A stretch of 35,563 bases of DNA from Streptomyces spinoverrucosus (GCF_006539505.1 NZ_BJND01000080.1:1-35563); one strand, 5' to 3'; positions 8,091 through 16,545 are shown, counted from the first letter of the stretch. Made by a program: numbers and translations. The notes: generated by a model from the sequence alone, not told the origin.

Positions 8091-8480
8091 ATGCTCGCGC
8101 GGCTTCCTCTGGGTTACCTCGTGCTCATGGCGGCTGTCGCCATCCTCGTCGGCGGCATCGCCGTCCAGCGGTGCATGAGGATGAGCAAGGTGACGATGGT
8201 GTTCCTCGCCGTCTCCGTCGGTTGCTGTCTCGTCATGACGGTGGTGGCTGCCTCCCCGTTCGGGCGCTGGAACGAACGGCAGATGCTGGTGATGTACGCC
8301 TTCACGTGGACGGGGCTCATGGTGGGCCTGTTCCCGTCCAGGAAGCTGTTCTCCGCGTACGCCGAGGACGTGCGCCGGGGCGTGTCGAGAGACAGGTTCG
8401 TCTACCCGGTGCGCAACCAGGTGGCCTTCTACGCCTCGGTGCTGGTGATGGCGCTCCTGGGTGCCGCTCTCTCGATCTGA
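8091..8480 (+). CDS. Small integral membrane protein, function unknown
   Basis: 129 residues from ATG8091, chosen because AAAGGGA sits 8 nt upstream; an earlier in-frame GTG8031 lies within the terminator stem. Four hydrophobic segments are visible: LGYLVLMAAVAILVGGIA, VTMVFLAVSVGCCLVMTVVA, MLVMYAFTWTGLMVGLF and FYASVLVMALLGAAL. A basic/acidic loop (YAEDVRRGVSRDRF) separates the third and fourth. I do not recognise a family. It follows the ALF-repeat gene closely on the same strand and runs convergently into the acyltransferase gene with 10 bp between. Location suggests a membrane partner or protective protein for the ALF-repeat protein, but this is inference only. Confidence 0.75.
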   Translation: MLARLPLGYLVLMAAVAILVGGIAVQRCMRMSKVTMVFLAVSVGCCLVMTVVAASPFGRWNERQMLVMYAFTWTGLMVGLFPSRKLFSAYAEDVRRGVSRDRFVYPVRNQVAFYASVLVMALLGAALSI

Positions 8481-8490
8481 CCCCGGACCC

Positions 8491-9699
8491 TCAGCCCTTC
8501 ACCACGCGCCGCGCCACCGAGCCCCCGGTCAGCGACCGGCGCAGCAGGGGCGTGGCCCACTTCTCCACGTACCGGTTGAGCAGCCAGGCCAGCAGCAGCA
8601 TCAGCGCGACGGTCGAGGTGACCGTGACCCAGGAGGACAGTCCGAAGTCCTGGTGCAGGACCTTGATCACGACCCATCCCAGGTGCTCGTGGACCAGGTA
8701 GAACGGGTAGGTCAGCGCGCCCGCCACCGTCAGCCACCGCCAGTCGGCCCAGCGCAGCCAGCCCAGGGCGACGGCGAGGACCGCGCCGAAGCCGAAGGTG
8801 ACGATGAGGATGATGACGAAGGACGAACGGTAGGAGAACTGGTCCGGCGTCTGCGGGTGCCACAGGTCGGCCACCGCGTAGTGCTGACCGGTCAGCCAGC
8901 TCACCGCCACGATGCCCCACGCGGTGATGTCCCGCCGGTCGCGGTGCAGCAGGTAGATGCCGATGCCGCCGATGAAGAACGGCGCGTACTCGGGCATCAG
9001 GATCAGCGACATCAGCGGTTCGTCGGCGGACTGCGCGATGGCCGCGGCCAGCGTCCAGACCGCGCAGAACAGCACGATCCGCCGCCGGTTGGCCCCGGGC
9101 AGCACGATGAACAGGGCGAACAGCGCGTAGAAGCGGACCTCCACCCACAGCGTCCAGTCCACGCCGAGCACCCGCTCGGCCCCCAGCGGCTCCTGAAGCA
9201 GCGTCAGGTTCAGCAGCGCGTCGCTCGGCGACACCGCCTCGTAGGCCACCGCGGGCAGCGCGAACACCGCCGTCACCAGGATGACCGCCACCCAGTACGC
9301 GGGCAGCAGCCGTGCGACGCGCGAGGCGAAGTACGGGCGCAGCGACCGGCCCCAGCCGCTCATACAGATGACGAAACCACTGATCACGAAGAAGATCTGG
9401 ACGCCGAGGCAGCCGTAGGACAGCAGCGTGTGAAGGGTGGGGAACTGGAACTTCGGCGACGACCCCCAGGCCTCGGTGACGTATCCGCCCCGGCCGCCGT
9501 AGTGGTACCCGGCCACCATCAGCGCGGCCAGCAGCCGCAGCCCGTCCAGGGCCCGGAGCCGGCCGCCCCCGGCCTTGTCCTGCTTCTTTTTCTGCGACTT
9601 CGGATGCTCCGGCGGCGACGAGGTCAGCCCGACCGGTGCGTTCGTGAGCGCTGCCGTGCCCGACTGCGCTTTCGTCGTGCTCACGACCGTTTCGGTCAC
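8491..9699 (-). CDS. OafA/YrhL-type acyltransferase 3 membrane protein
   Basis: 402 residues. After a polar, Lys-rich cytoplasmic start, the family's opening motif RLRALDGLRLLAALMV is followed by the catalytic-type His of AGYHYG (about residue 66). Further on are the R-x-x-R-L-L-P-A-Y-W block and W-x-L-W-V-E-V-R-F-Y in the middle, with about ten membrane segments overall. Acyltransferase 3 proteins move acetyl or other acyl groups across the membrane onto sugars of O-antigens, capsules or wall polymers, or onto antibiotics. As the outermost gene of the glycopolymer cluster it probably O-acylates that polymer. GTG9699 follows AGAGG at 8-nt spacing. An OafA-like SGNH domain is absent, so this is the membrane-only form. 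Confidence 0.9.
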   Translation of the reverse strand: MTETVVSTTKAQSGTAALTNAPVGLTSSPPEHPKSQKKKQDKAGGGRLRALDGLRLLAALMVAGYHYGGRGGYVTEAWGSSPKFQFPTLHTLLSYGCLGVQIFFVISGFVICMSGWGRSLRPYFASRVARLLPAYWVAVILVTAVFALPAVAYEAVSPSDALLNLTLLQEPLGAERVLGVDWTLWVEVRFYALFALFIVLPGANRRRIVLFCAVWTLAAAIAQSADEPLMSLILMPEYAPFFIGGIGIYLLHRDRRDITAWGIVAVSWLTGQHYAVADLWHPQTPDQFSYRSSFVIILIVTFGFGAVLAVALGWLRWADWRWLTVAGALTYPFYLVHEHLGWVVIKVLHQDFGLSSWVTVTSTVALMLLLAWLLNRYVEKWATPLLRRSLTGGSVARRVVKG

Positions 9700-9856
9700 G
9701 CTGACACCTCTCGTACCGCCTCTGCGGGCCGTGCCCGGCGCAGCCGGTGATCGAAATGCGCCGGGTCGAAAAGAACGAATGTACGCGCCACCCTAGGGCC
9801 CGAAATGGCGTGCCCCCGTGCACGGCAGGTGTGATTAGCCCATCGGACCTCTGTAG

Positions 9857-9877
9857 TTCATCTTCCGGAAAGATGAA
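9857..9877. repeat. AT-rich perfect 8-bp inverted repeat
   Basis: TTCATCTT and AAGATGAA flank CCGGA in the 233-bp gap between the methyltransferase stop and the acyltransferase start, both on the minus strand. Its A/T content stands out in this genome. It could be an operator upstream of the acyltransferase gene or a weak hairpin after the methyltransferase gene. Confidence 0.5.
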
Positions 9878-9883
9878 GGGCTG

Positions 9884-9903
9884 CTGTGAGTTCGATATCA
9901 CAG
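9884..9903. repeat. Inverted repeat CTGTGA-N8-TCACAG
   Basis: Perfect 6-bp arms with an 8-bp centre lie between the methyltransferase stop and the AT-rich repeat. The half-sites resemble Crp sites (TGTGA..TCACA), but the centre is 8 bp, not 6, so a Crp site is not claimed. Confidence 0.45.
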
Positions 9904-9932
9904 GAGTGCTGCCAGGGGCCCGGTAAGGCGTT

Positions 9933-10874
9933 TCAGGAAGCGCGCAGAAACGCCGAGCGTGCCGCCTTGCCGAGGTAGGTGAAACGCGTCTCGCCCGCCA
10001 AGTGCTTGTCCATGGCGTCCTTGATGCCCGGCCAGTTCGGGTCACCGAAGTCGTCGAGCACCACGATCGCGCCGGGCGCCGCTATCTCCTCGGCCCACTG
10101 CAGATCCGCGAGGACGCCCTCGGCCGAGTGGTCGCCGTCCACGATGATCACGCCGTAGCTGCGGTCGGACACGGCCGCACGGGTCTCGGCGTCCTCCGAG
10201 AAGCCCTGCTGGATGCGGGCCGCGATGCCCGCCTGCCCGGCCAGTGCGAGGTTGGTGCGTACGGCGTGCTCGTCGACCGGGGTGCCCGTCGGGTCGTTGC
10301 GCTGCTCGGTTCCGGGCTGGAGCTGCACACCGGCGAACGGGTCGACGATGGTCAGGCTCGGGCTGCGGCCGGAACGCTCCATCATCCGGATCAGCCCGGC
10401 GGAGAACATGCCGTACAGCGTGCCGATCTCCAGGATCTCGTCGTTCGGCGGGTCCAGCAGGGGTATCGTGCCCAGCTTGCCGCAGATGTTCATGGTGCCG
10501 CCGGCGATCCGGCCGACGCCCAGCGACTCCAGTGCGATCAGCAGTCGGTAGGCGGTGATCACGTTGCGGTCGGCGGCCTCCCGGTCGCCGCACAGCTTGG
10601 CCACCTCGGAGATCAGCCGGTCCGTCGGGGCCTTCGCCAGCCCGCGGCTGGAGCCCCGCGCTCGCGGGCCGAGCAGCATGTCGAGCGTGAACTTCTGGTT
10701 CCGCAGCTCGTCGAGCTCGCGTCTCAGCTGGGCGATCTCCGTCCGGTCGTTGTCGACGGCGGCCGCGGCGACAGCGGAGCGGACCTGCCGCTCGATGCGC
10801 TGGTCGACCAACTCGGCGAACGGAGCCAGAAGGCGCCGGGAGGCCGAACTGCGGAGCAGGGAGCGGCTTTTCAT
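9933..10874 (-). CDS. Class I SAM-dependent methyltransferase (Methyltransf_24-like) with N-terminal coiled coil
   Basis: 313 residues from ATG10874, which has GAGG 11 nt upstream; an in-frame TTG10895 is possible but lacks a binding site. An N-terminal helical region (about residues 20-75, IERQVRSAV..IAQLRRELDELRNQ) looks like a coiled coil. The SAM-binding core follows: ILEIGTLYGMFSAGLI (motif I), LTIVDPFAG (acidic motif II end) and YGVIIVDGDHSAEGVLADLQ, then IVVLDDFGDPNWPG. The D-G-D-H-x-x-E-G pattern is typical of Methyltransf_24 and of cephalosporin-hydroxylase/TylF-like sugar methyltransferases. It sits between the acyltransferase and the glycosyltransferases, so a sugar O-methyltransferase for the wall polymer is the best guess. 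Substrate unknown. Confidence 0.85.
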   Translation of the reverse strand: MKSRSLLRSSASRRLLAPFAELVDQRIERQVRSAVAAAAVDNDRTEIAQLRRELDELRNQKFTLDMLLGPRARGSSRGLAKAPTDRLISEVAKLCGDREAADRNVITAYRLLIALESLGVGRIAGGTMNICGKLGTIPLLDPPNDEILEIGTLYGMFSAGLIRMMERSGRSPSLTIVDPFAGVQLQPGTEQRNDPTGTPVDEHAVRTNLALAGQAGIAARIQQGFSEDAETRAAVSDRSYGVIIVDGDHSAEGVLADLQWAEEIAAPGAIVVLDDFGDPNWPGIKDAMDKHLAGETRFTYLGKAARSAFLRAS

Positions 10875-11051
10875 GGAACCGATGACCTCGAACAATCGCT
10901 GAAGGAATGGGATCCGATCACGGCACTGAGGCGCGGGTGGGGCAAAGGCTAGGCCTGTGTTCGTCGAACGTAAGGTCTACGGAATTGACCGTTCGGGAAA
11001 CATCTGTCGAACTCCGCATGGCGAAAGCGGGGCGGTGGAGGGCATACCAAA

Positions 11052-11093
11052 GCCCCGGCGTGCGGCGGAGTCGCCTCCGCCGCACGCCGGGGC
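11052..11093 (-). terminator. Very strong 19-bp terminator of the glycosyltransferase operon
   Basis: A perfect 19-bp stem (11052-11070 with 11075-11093) closes on a 4-nt loop, TCGC on the plus strand and GCGA on the minus strand. Read leftward, it follows the stop of the large glycosyltransferase gene and is followed by TTTGGT. It separates that transcript from the methyltransferase gene. Confidence 0.9.
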
Positions 11094-11114
11094 CACAGGA
11101 CCGTGCGGATCGGC

Positions 11115-13841
11115 TCAGTCGGACTTGAGCAGCCGTGCGGAACGGTTGCCGAGCTCTATGCGGATCGACTCCTTGCGGGCGAGCTGCCGTATGGCCCGTC
11201 CCCGCGCCCCGAGCAGCCCCGCCACCCGGGCGACCTCCGACCACACCCGGGCCCGGTCGCCGCCCGCGATCGCGGCCGCCGACAGCAGCTGGCACGCGTC
11301 CTTCACGTTGCCGCGCTGGGCCCGTATCTCGGCCATGCCGATGAGCACGTCCACCGGCTGCCTGCGGCGCAGTATCTCCGTGCCCACGCGCAGTGCCTCG
11401 TCGAACTTGCCCGCCTTGAAGTGGCGGGTGAAGTCCTCGGCGAGATACCGACCGTGCCGGGAGAGCACCGCGGAGAACAGCCGGGCCGACTCGGTGTCGC
11501 CCTCCGTGGAGAGTCCTTCCTCGGCCCCGTCGTTGGCCCCGTCGTTGTCGTCCGCGCTCAGGGCACTGTCGGCCGCGATCGCGAGCCGGCTGTCCTCACC
11601 CGGGCCCGGCAGCCCGAGCGCCGCCGTCATCCGGGCGGTGAAGGCGGGGATGTCGAACAGCTCCTCGACATCCTGGTACTCCTCCTCCGAGACCTCCTCC
11701 GCGAGCACACCGCGCAGCGCCTCGAAGGCCGCCTCCGGCGTGTACTCGGCGAACGAGCGGTACCCGGGCACCCCTTCCAGCACCTCCCGGGAACCCACCC
11801 GGTGGTACGTGACCGTCCGCAGGCGCTGCTGCACCGCCTCGACCACCGACAGCGGCATCGGGTCGTCGACACTGGAGAGGAAGAAGACGTCGGACGCGGC
11901 CAGTTCCTCGCGCACCCGGTCTCGGGAGAGCGCTCCCATCCACTCGACGCGGTCCGAAAGCAGCGTCGAGGGGCCGATGCGCCACGTCTTGTGACCGATC
12001 CACGCGAACTTCCACGCCAGGCCCTGGGCGTGCGCCAGCTCCGCGACCCGCGAGAACAGGTCGAGGCCCTTGCGGTCCTGCATCGAGCCGACCATGACGA
12101 TCCGCGGCTCGGCGCCCGGGGTGCGCCGGGCGCGGTCGCGGTGGGTGTCGCGCGGCACCGTGTTGTAGATGACCACCGGGTCGTTCACGCCGAGCTGGCG
12201 GAACATGTCGGCCTGGGCGGTGGAGACGCACAGGACCTTCATCTTCGGCAGGACCTTCAGCATCTCCGCATGGCGCAGCGCGTGCTGCTCGCCCTCGAAG
12301 TTCATGACGTACTCCGTCTCGTGTGCGTAGAGCACCACGGAGCGTCCGACGGCGTGCAGCGCCTCCACCAGGTCGTTGGCGAGCGGGGAACGCCAGAACG
12401 GCGCCAGGCTGTTGATCAGCACGACCTCGGCGCCCTCCAGGTCGGCCAGCACGTCCTCGGCCCGGGTGTAGACCCCGAGGTCGAAGTAGCGGACGTCGAC
12501 CGGGCTCTGGGCGAGCAGCGACTGGGTGTAGGTGAGGACGGGGATCGCCACGCCGGTGACATACGAGAAGCCCAGGCCCAGCACGGCCAGGGAACGGGGC
12601 TTGCGCTGCCGCTGCTGGACGGCGCGCAGGGCGCGGTCGGCCCGCGACAGGGGGACGGCGGCGGTGCCGTCGGCCGGGCCTTCCGGCGACTCACCGGCCG
12701 GCCGCTCGGCCGGCACCGAGACCTCCGCGATGTGCCGCATGACGTCCTCGGCGACATCGTCGCTGAACGTGAGGAAGTGCTCGACGGGCTCGCCGTGCGC
12801 GTTGGCGATGAACTTGCCCGAACGCTGCAGGTCGGCGACGACGTCGACGAGTTCCCCGACGGTGCCGACATTGCGCAGCAGGGGGTGGTTGATGGTGGGG
12901 AAGACGATGTTCAGCGGGGGCGGGCTGAACAGGATCAGCGGGGTGCCTGCCCGCAGCGTCTGCAGGTAGGTGGTGGAGAAGAACGTGATGGCGAGGTCGT
13001 AGCCGTCGAGCGCCTCGGCGTCGAGCAGCGCCGTCTCCTCCAGGATCGTCACGTCGGGCAGGGTGCGCAGCCAGTTGAGGTGGCCCTCCAGCGTGGAGGG
13101 GTGCGGTTTGATCTCGACCTCGCCGAACTCGGCGAGCGCCGCGCACAGTTCGGTGAGCTGCTTGCGGTGGTCGCCCTTGGACAGCTTGCGCTGGTCGCTC
13201 AGCGGCTGGTCCAGGACGACGATGCGCAGCGCCTCACCGGGGCGCTTTGCGTGCCGGTGCGTGGTGGAGCGAGCGGCGCGCAGCAGCGCGGGGTCGTCGC
13301 TGTGCGAGAGCGCGCCGGTGATGTGGACCGGCGGGTTGGCGTCGGCCGTACGGAACATCAGATGGTGCGCCGTGGCCGGGCCCCACACGCAGACGGCGGC
13401 CGGGGAGGACGAGCCGTAGTACCAGTTCTGGTCGCGCAGGCCCGCGTCGGTTCTCTTGAAGTGGAAGTCCAGATGGCCGTCCTGGACGAGGATCAGCGGC
13501 ACGCTGCGGCGCAGCGCCTGCGCGACCCGGCGGCCGCGCTGCGACTGGTCGTTGAAGAACACCAGCCGGTCGATGCCCTCTTCCTCGGCGAACGCCCGGA
13601 TGCGGCGGCCCAGCTCCTCCAGGAACTCCTCGTTGCTGAGCGCCTCGTCCACGGCGAAGAGATTGCGCACCGCCAGGCCGTCGAAGCGGGCCGCGGCCTC
13701 CTGCTCGATCCACTCGGCGACATGGCCGTCCCGGTCCGCCGTGACCAGGTGGAAGGAGTGCGTCTCGGCCTTGCGGGCCCGCATGATCTCGGAGGCGAGA
13801 TTGACGCCGTTGCGGTTCTCGACAAACACAGCGATACGCAT
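11115..13841 (-). CDS. Fused double glycosyltransferase with helical C-terminal extension
   Basis: 908 residues. Residues 1 to about 385 form a GT-B-like domain with VEIKPHPSTL and ITFFSTTYLQTLRAGTPLIL, the HP and S/T motifs seen in polysialyltransferase- and glycerophosphotransferase-like wall-polymer enzymes. After a linker rich in Pro/Gly/Ala and Arg, residues about 430-745 form a GT4-type domain. It has PRIVMVGSMQDRKGLDLF, then VFFLSSVDDPMPLSVVEAVQQ, where the first acidic residue of E-x7-E is Asp. Residues about 800-908 are helical and TPR-like. Two transferase domains in one chain suggest alternate addition of two residues in a repeat unit. ATG13841 has only a distant GGAG, so its start is likely but not certain. 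It ends at a strong terminator. Confidence 0.87.
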   Translation of the reverse strand: MRIAVFVENRNGVNLASEIMRARKAETHSFHLVTADRDGHVAEWIEQEAAARFDGLAVRNLFAVDEALSNEEFLEELGRRIRAFAEEEGIDRLVFFNDQSQRGRRVAQALRRSVPLILVQDGHLDFHFKRTDAGLRDQNWYYGSSSPAAVCVWGPATAHHLMFRTADANPPVHITGALSHSDDPALLRAARSTTHRHAKRPGEALRIVVLDQPLSDQRKLSKGDHRKQLTELCAALAEFGEVEIKPHPSTLEGHLNWLRTLPDVTILEETALLDAEALDGYDLAITFFSTTYLQTLRAGTPLILFSPPPLNIVFPTINHPLLRNVGTVGELVDVVADLQRSGKFIANAHGEPVEHFLTFSDDVAEDVMRHIAEVSVPAERPAGESPEGPADGTAAVPLSRADRALRAVQQRQRKPRSLAVLGLGFSYVTGVAIPVLTYTQSLLAQSPVDVRYFDLGVYTRAEDVLADLEGAEVVLINSLAPFWRSPLANDLVEALHAVGRSVVLYAHETEYVMNFEGEQHALRHAEMLKVLPKMKVLCVSTAQADMFRQLGVNDPVVIYNTVPRDTHRDRARRTPGAEPRIVMVGSMQDRKGLDLFSRVAELAHAQGLAWKFAWIGHKTWRIGPSTLLSDRVEWMGALSRDRVREELAASDVFFLSSVDDPMPLSVVEAVQQRLRTVTYHRVGSREVLEGVPGYRSFAEYTPEAAFEALRGVLAEEVSEEEYQDVEELFDIPAFTARMTAALGLPGPGEDSRLAIAADSALSADDNDGANDGAEEGLSTEGDTESARLFSAVLSRHGRYLAEDFTRHFKAGKFDEALRVGTEILRRRQPVDVLIGMAEIRAQRGNVKDACQLLSAAAIAGGDRARVWSEVARVAGLLGARGRAIRQLARKESIRIELGNRSARLLKSD

Positions 13842-13961
13842 AGAAGTACCAGTCCACTCCGACTACTTGAGGAGGAAGGAAGGCGCCACGATGCAGGGGG
13901 CCTCGTGAGTTCCGGAGGACCGGGCATACCTTCGAATGGTAATCAAAGAGTGCCCAGTACC

Positions 13962-13992
13962 CCCGGAATTCGAACCCGAGTGGAATTCTGGG
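13962..13992 (-). terminator. Possible weak hairpin after the polysialyltransferase-like gene
   Basis: CCCGGAATTC (13962-13971) pairs with GAATTCTGGG (13983-13992) as 10 bp including one G-U, with an 11-nt loop. It lies in the 188-bp gap between the two leftward transferase genes. G+C is low for a Streptomyces terminator, and the repeated GGAATTC may instead be a protein site. Confidence 0.4.
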
Positions 13993-14029
13993 TGAACGAT
14001 CTGCGACTTCTATGTGGTCTGCGGCGTGG

Positions 14030-15361
14030 TCAGCGGCGTACCGCCTTCTTCAGCGCCCGCGCCCGCCGCACCATGCGCCGTGCCGTGGAGTTGCGCGGCA
14101 GGAACGACAGCCGTGCCGGGATACCGCCCGGCAGGCCCAGCGACGTGAGCCGGCGCTTCTTGAAGTAGCGCTGGGTGCGCGGGCCGAAGTGCTGGGCGAG
14201 GAACCGTTCCGCGGCCGGGCGCAGGTTCGGGTAGATCTGCGGCTGCATGGTGAACCCGAGCGTGTTGATCAGGCCGTTCAGCAGTTCGCCCGGCAGGGTG
14301 CCGGCGCCCTTCGTCTCCTCCAGGTCCGGCAGCAGCGCGTCGGCCAGGGCGACCGGCACGCGGTTGCTGTTCTGATACGGCGTCAGCCGGTCCAGCAGCT
14401 GCTCGGTGCCGATGCGGGCGACCGGCAGGTCGTACAGCGCGGACGCGGTGAACAGCGCGGTCGAGAAACAGCCGACGACCAGCGCGGGCCGCGCCTGGGC
14501 GAACAGCACCTCGGCCAGGACGGGGGTGTCCAGCACGGTGAGCTCGACGCCCAGCTTCTCCGCCTCGGCCTCCAGCGCGCGGCTGTAGCGGGCCGGCGCG
14601 GTGGGGTGCGGCTTGAACACGATCGCGCGGTGCCCGCGCTGCACGGCCCCGCGCATCATCCGCACATGCAGGTTCTCCTCCTCGGCGGGGGAGAGGATGT
14701 TCAGCGCGGACAGGTACTGGCCGAGCAGCAGGGCGGCGTTGTCCGGGAGGTCGGGCAGCTCCCCGGCGGCGCCGGTGAGTCCGCTCATGACCTTGAGGAA
14801 CGCGTCCGACGGCACCACCTGCGCCGGCACGTCGAACTCGGTCAGCAGCAGCGGGGTGAGACCGGGCACGAGGTCCAGGTGGAGCAGGCGCCGGACGCGG
14901 GTGCCGACCAGCGGGTCGAGCTTGTTGCGGGTGGGGCCATAGCTCATCAGGCCGTCGGCGTAGACGTGCACCGGGGCGCCGGTGAAGATCTGGGCCAGGC
15001 CGAGCGCCGGGTTGACCTGGATGGACTCCACGACCAGCTCGACCCGGTCGTCGCCCAGCCCCCACAGCAGCCGCAGATAGCGCTCGAACAGCGGCAGGTC
15101 GTCGGGGCGCGGCGCCCAGGCGCCGGGGTGGAAGGGACGGATCGCCTCGTTGAAGGACAGTACGTCGTCGAAGTGGTCGCGCAGCGTGCCGAAGCCCGGC
15201 ATCTCGTCGACGGCCGGAGTGGTCTCCGGTGTCGCCGAGTTGTTGAACACCAGCAGCACCCGGCGGTCCGGCTCCTCGAAGCAGTCGGAGTCGATCGCGG
15301 CGGCGAGCGTGGCGGCGCCGTACAGCGTGGAGACGCAGAAGATCTGGGTGGTACGGGACAT
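14030..15361 (-). CDS. Polysialyltransferase-family glycosyltransferase
   Basis: 443 residues. An N-terminal Rossmann strand (TQIFCVSTLYGAATLAAAI) starts a GT-B fold. The three bacterial sialyltransferase signatures are present: an acidic D-G motif (VHVYADGLMSYG, about residue 130), the HP motif (AIVFKPHPTAP, about 250) and an S/T motif (VVGCFSTALFTAS, about 300). The family (PF07388 and GT52-like) transfers nonulosonic acids from CMP donors in the cytoplasm, which fits the CMP-nonulosonate synthetase encoded about 2.6 kb away. The C-terminal 60 residues are very basic, as expected for membrane association. ATG15361 overlaps the stop of the upstream GT2 gene as ATGA, so the two are translationally coupled. 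Donor specificity (Kdn or other) is inferred. Confidence 0.87.
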   Translation of the reverse strand: MSRTTQIFCVSTLYGAATLAAAIDSDCFEEPDRRVLLVFNNSATPETTPAVDEMPGFGTLRDHFDDVLSFNEAIRPFHPGAWAPRPDDLPLFERYLRLLWGLGDDRVELVVESIQVNPALGLAQIFTGAPVHVYADGLMSYGPTRNKLDPLVGTRVRRLLHLDLVPGLTPLLLTEFDVPAQVVPSDAFLKVMSGLTGAAGELPDLPDNAALLLGQYLSALNILSPAEEENLHVRMMRGAVQRGHRAIVFKPHPTAPARYSRALEAEAEKLGVELTVLDTPVLAEVLFAQARPALVVGCFSTALFTASALYDLPVARIGTEQLLDRLTPYQNSNRVPVALADALLPDLEETKGAGTLPGELLNGLINTLGFTMQPQIYPNLRPAAERFLAQHFGPRTQRYFKKRRLTSLGLPGGIPARLSFLPRNSTARRMVRRARALKKAVRR

Positions 15362-16431
15362 CAGGCAGCCGCCTTCGCTGTGGTGATCCGGCGCCGCAGC
15401 CGCCGCAGCTTGGAGGCGCGCCGCAGGTCCATGGTGTCGAGTACGTCGCCGAGGGCGTCCTGCGGCATGCGCTTTATGGCCGCCGCGCTCATGATCCGCA
15501 GCTGCTTGGCCACGGACGGTTCGAACTTGTCGATCTCCGACAGATGGTGGGCGATGATCGCGCAGTAGGTGCGCACCGCCTTGGGCAGCAGCCGGTCGGC
15601 GTCGCGGTCCGCCGCCGTTTCTTCGACCACCTGGTCGAAGGCGCGGATGAAGTCGAGCTGACGGACGTCACCGATCTGCGTGAGGGAGCCGGCGACTCCG
15701 CGCCGGTAGAACACGCCGAGCAGGCTCACCACGGCGAAGGACTCCGCCTCGCGGTGCAGTTTCCAGATCCACGGCCGGTCCTCGGCGGTGCGCAGCCCGT
15801 CGGTGAAGTGCAGCACGCCCTTGTCCAGCAGCCGGCGGTGGAAGGCGCCGGCCCAGGCGTAGGCGTAGTCCACGGAGGTCGAGCGGTCGGCGGGCAGGAT
15901 GGCGTCGCGCGGGTTCATCACCTCGTTCCGGAGCCCGACGGGCGCGCGGTGCACGGTGCGGGCGCGGTGGGTGGCCTGGACGTGGTCGGTGCGGACGAAG
16001 TCGCAGCCCAGCTCCTCGATGGCCGCGACCAGCTCGCTGTAGTAGCCGGGGGCGAGCCAGTCGTCACCGTCCAGGAAGGTGATGTACTCGCCGGTCGCGG
16101 CATCGAGGCCGGTGTTGCGTGCGGTGGCCAGCCCCCCGTTTTCCTCTCTGCGGATATAGCGCACCTGAGCGACCTCGGAGAGCTCTTCGGCCGCACGTTC
16201 GAGGATCGCGGGCGTTTCGTCCTTCGATTTGTCGTCGACCAGGATGAACTCGAAGTCCGACCTGGCATTCGCGCGAAGGCTTCTCAGGTTGTCCGGGGCG
16301 TATTGCTGCACGTTGTAGAACGGCACGATCACGGAAAGCTTGGGCACCTGCGAAAGCCTAGGAGGTGGTCCGGCTGGGGAACTTTCCGGTGAGGATACTG
16401 TGGGTGAACTCGATGTGTCGGAACGGTGCAT
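15361..16431 (-). CDS. Family 2 (GT-A) glycosyltransferase
   Basis: 356 residues. After a Ser/Pro-rich leader of about 28 residues comes the GT2 core: LSVIVPFYNVQQYAPDNLRSL, FEFILVDDKSKDETPAIL, NGGLATARNTGLDAATGEYITFLDGDD (the D-x-D metal/nucleotide site) and W-L-A-P-G-Y-Y. The C-terminal part (about 240-340) is helical, ending with a basic RRASKLRRLRRRI stretch. Such enzymes add a sugar from a nucleotide donor to a polymer or lipid-linked acceptor at the inner membrane face. ATG16431 is chosen because AGGAAG stands 8 nt upstream. It is first in the leftward glycosyltransferase operon and overlaps the next gene by 4 nt. It diverges from the nonulosonate-synthesis operon. Confidence 0.9.
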   Translation of the reverse strand: MHRSDTSSSPTVSSPESSPAGPPPRLSQVPKLSVIVPFYNVQQYAPDNLRSLRANARSDFEFILVDDKSKDETPAILERAAEELSEVAQVRYIRREENGGLATARNTGLDAATGEYITFLDGDDWLAPGYYSELVAAIEELGCDFVRTDHVQATHRARTVHRAPVGLRNEVMNPRDAILPADRSTSVDYAYAWAGAFHRRLLDKGVLHFTDGLRTAEDRPWIWKLHREAESFAVVSLLGVFYRRGVAGSLTQIGDVRQLDFIRAFDQVVEETAADRDADRLLPKAVRTYCAIIAHHLSEIDKFEPSVAKQLRIMSAAAIKRMPQDALGDVLDTMDLRRASKLRRLRRRITTAKAAA

Positions 16432-16495
16432 ACCGTGTACTTCCTGGGCTTCGGCGAGCCAGTTCGGCTCTCAGTGGGGTGCTGTTAACTTTTCG

Positions 16496-16524
16496 TTGAC
16501 ACGAGGTTAGCCAGCAACTAGAAA
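16496..16524 (+). promoter_or_regulatory. Near-consensus housekeeping promoter of the nonulosonate operon
   Basis: A perfect TTGACA (16496-16501), an exact 17-nt spacer and TAGAAA (16519-16524) match an HrdB-type promoter. The transcript would start near 16531-16533, only about 14 nt before GTG16546, which explains the lack of a clear Shine-Dalgarno there. Confidence 0.8.
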
Positions 16525-16545
16525 TTGCTTCCTAGCGTCTGGGGT

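Noticed and set aside
9884..9903. Crp binding site
   Set aside because: The half-sites fit, but the 8-bp centre does not match the 6-bp spacing of Crp sites; recorded only as an inverted repeat.
10947..10969. GTTCGTCGAAC as a LexA-type box upstream of the methyltransferase gene
   Set aside because: It is an 11-bp palindrome but lacks the spacing of the actinobacterial LexA site (GAAC-N4-GTTC), and the neighbouring TAGCCT has no usable -35.
11103..14168. A 1021-codon open frame on the plus strand
   Set aside because: It is the shadow of the fused glycosyltransferase; no motif, while the minus strand shows GT signatures.
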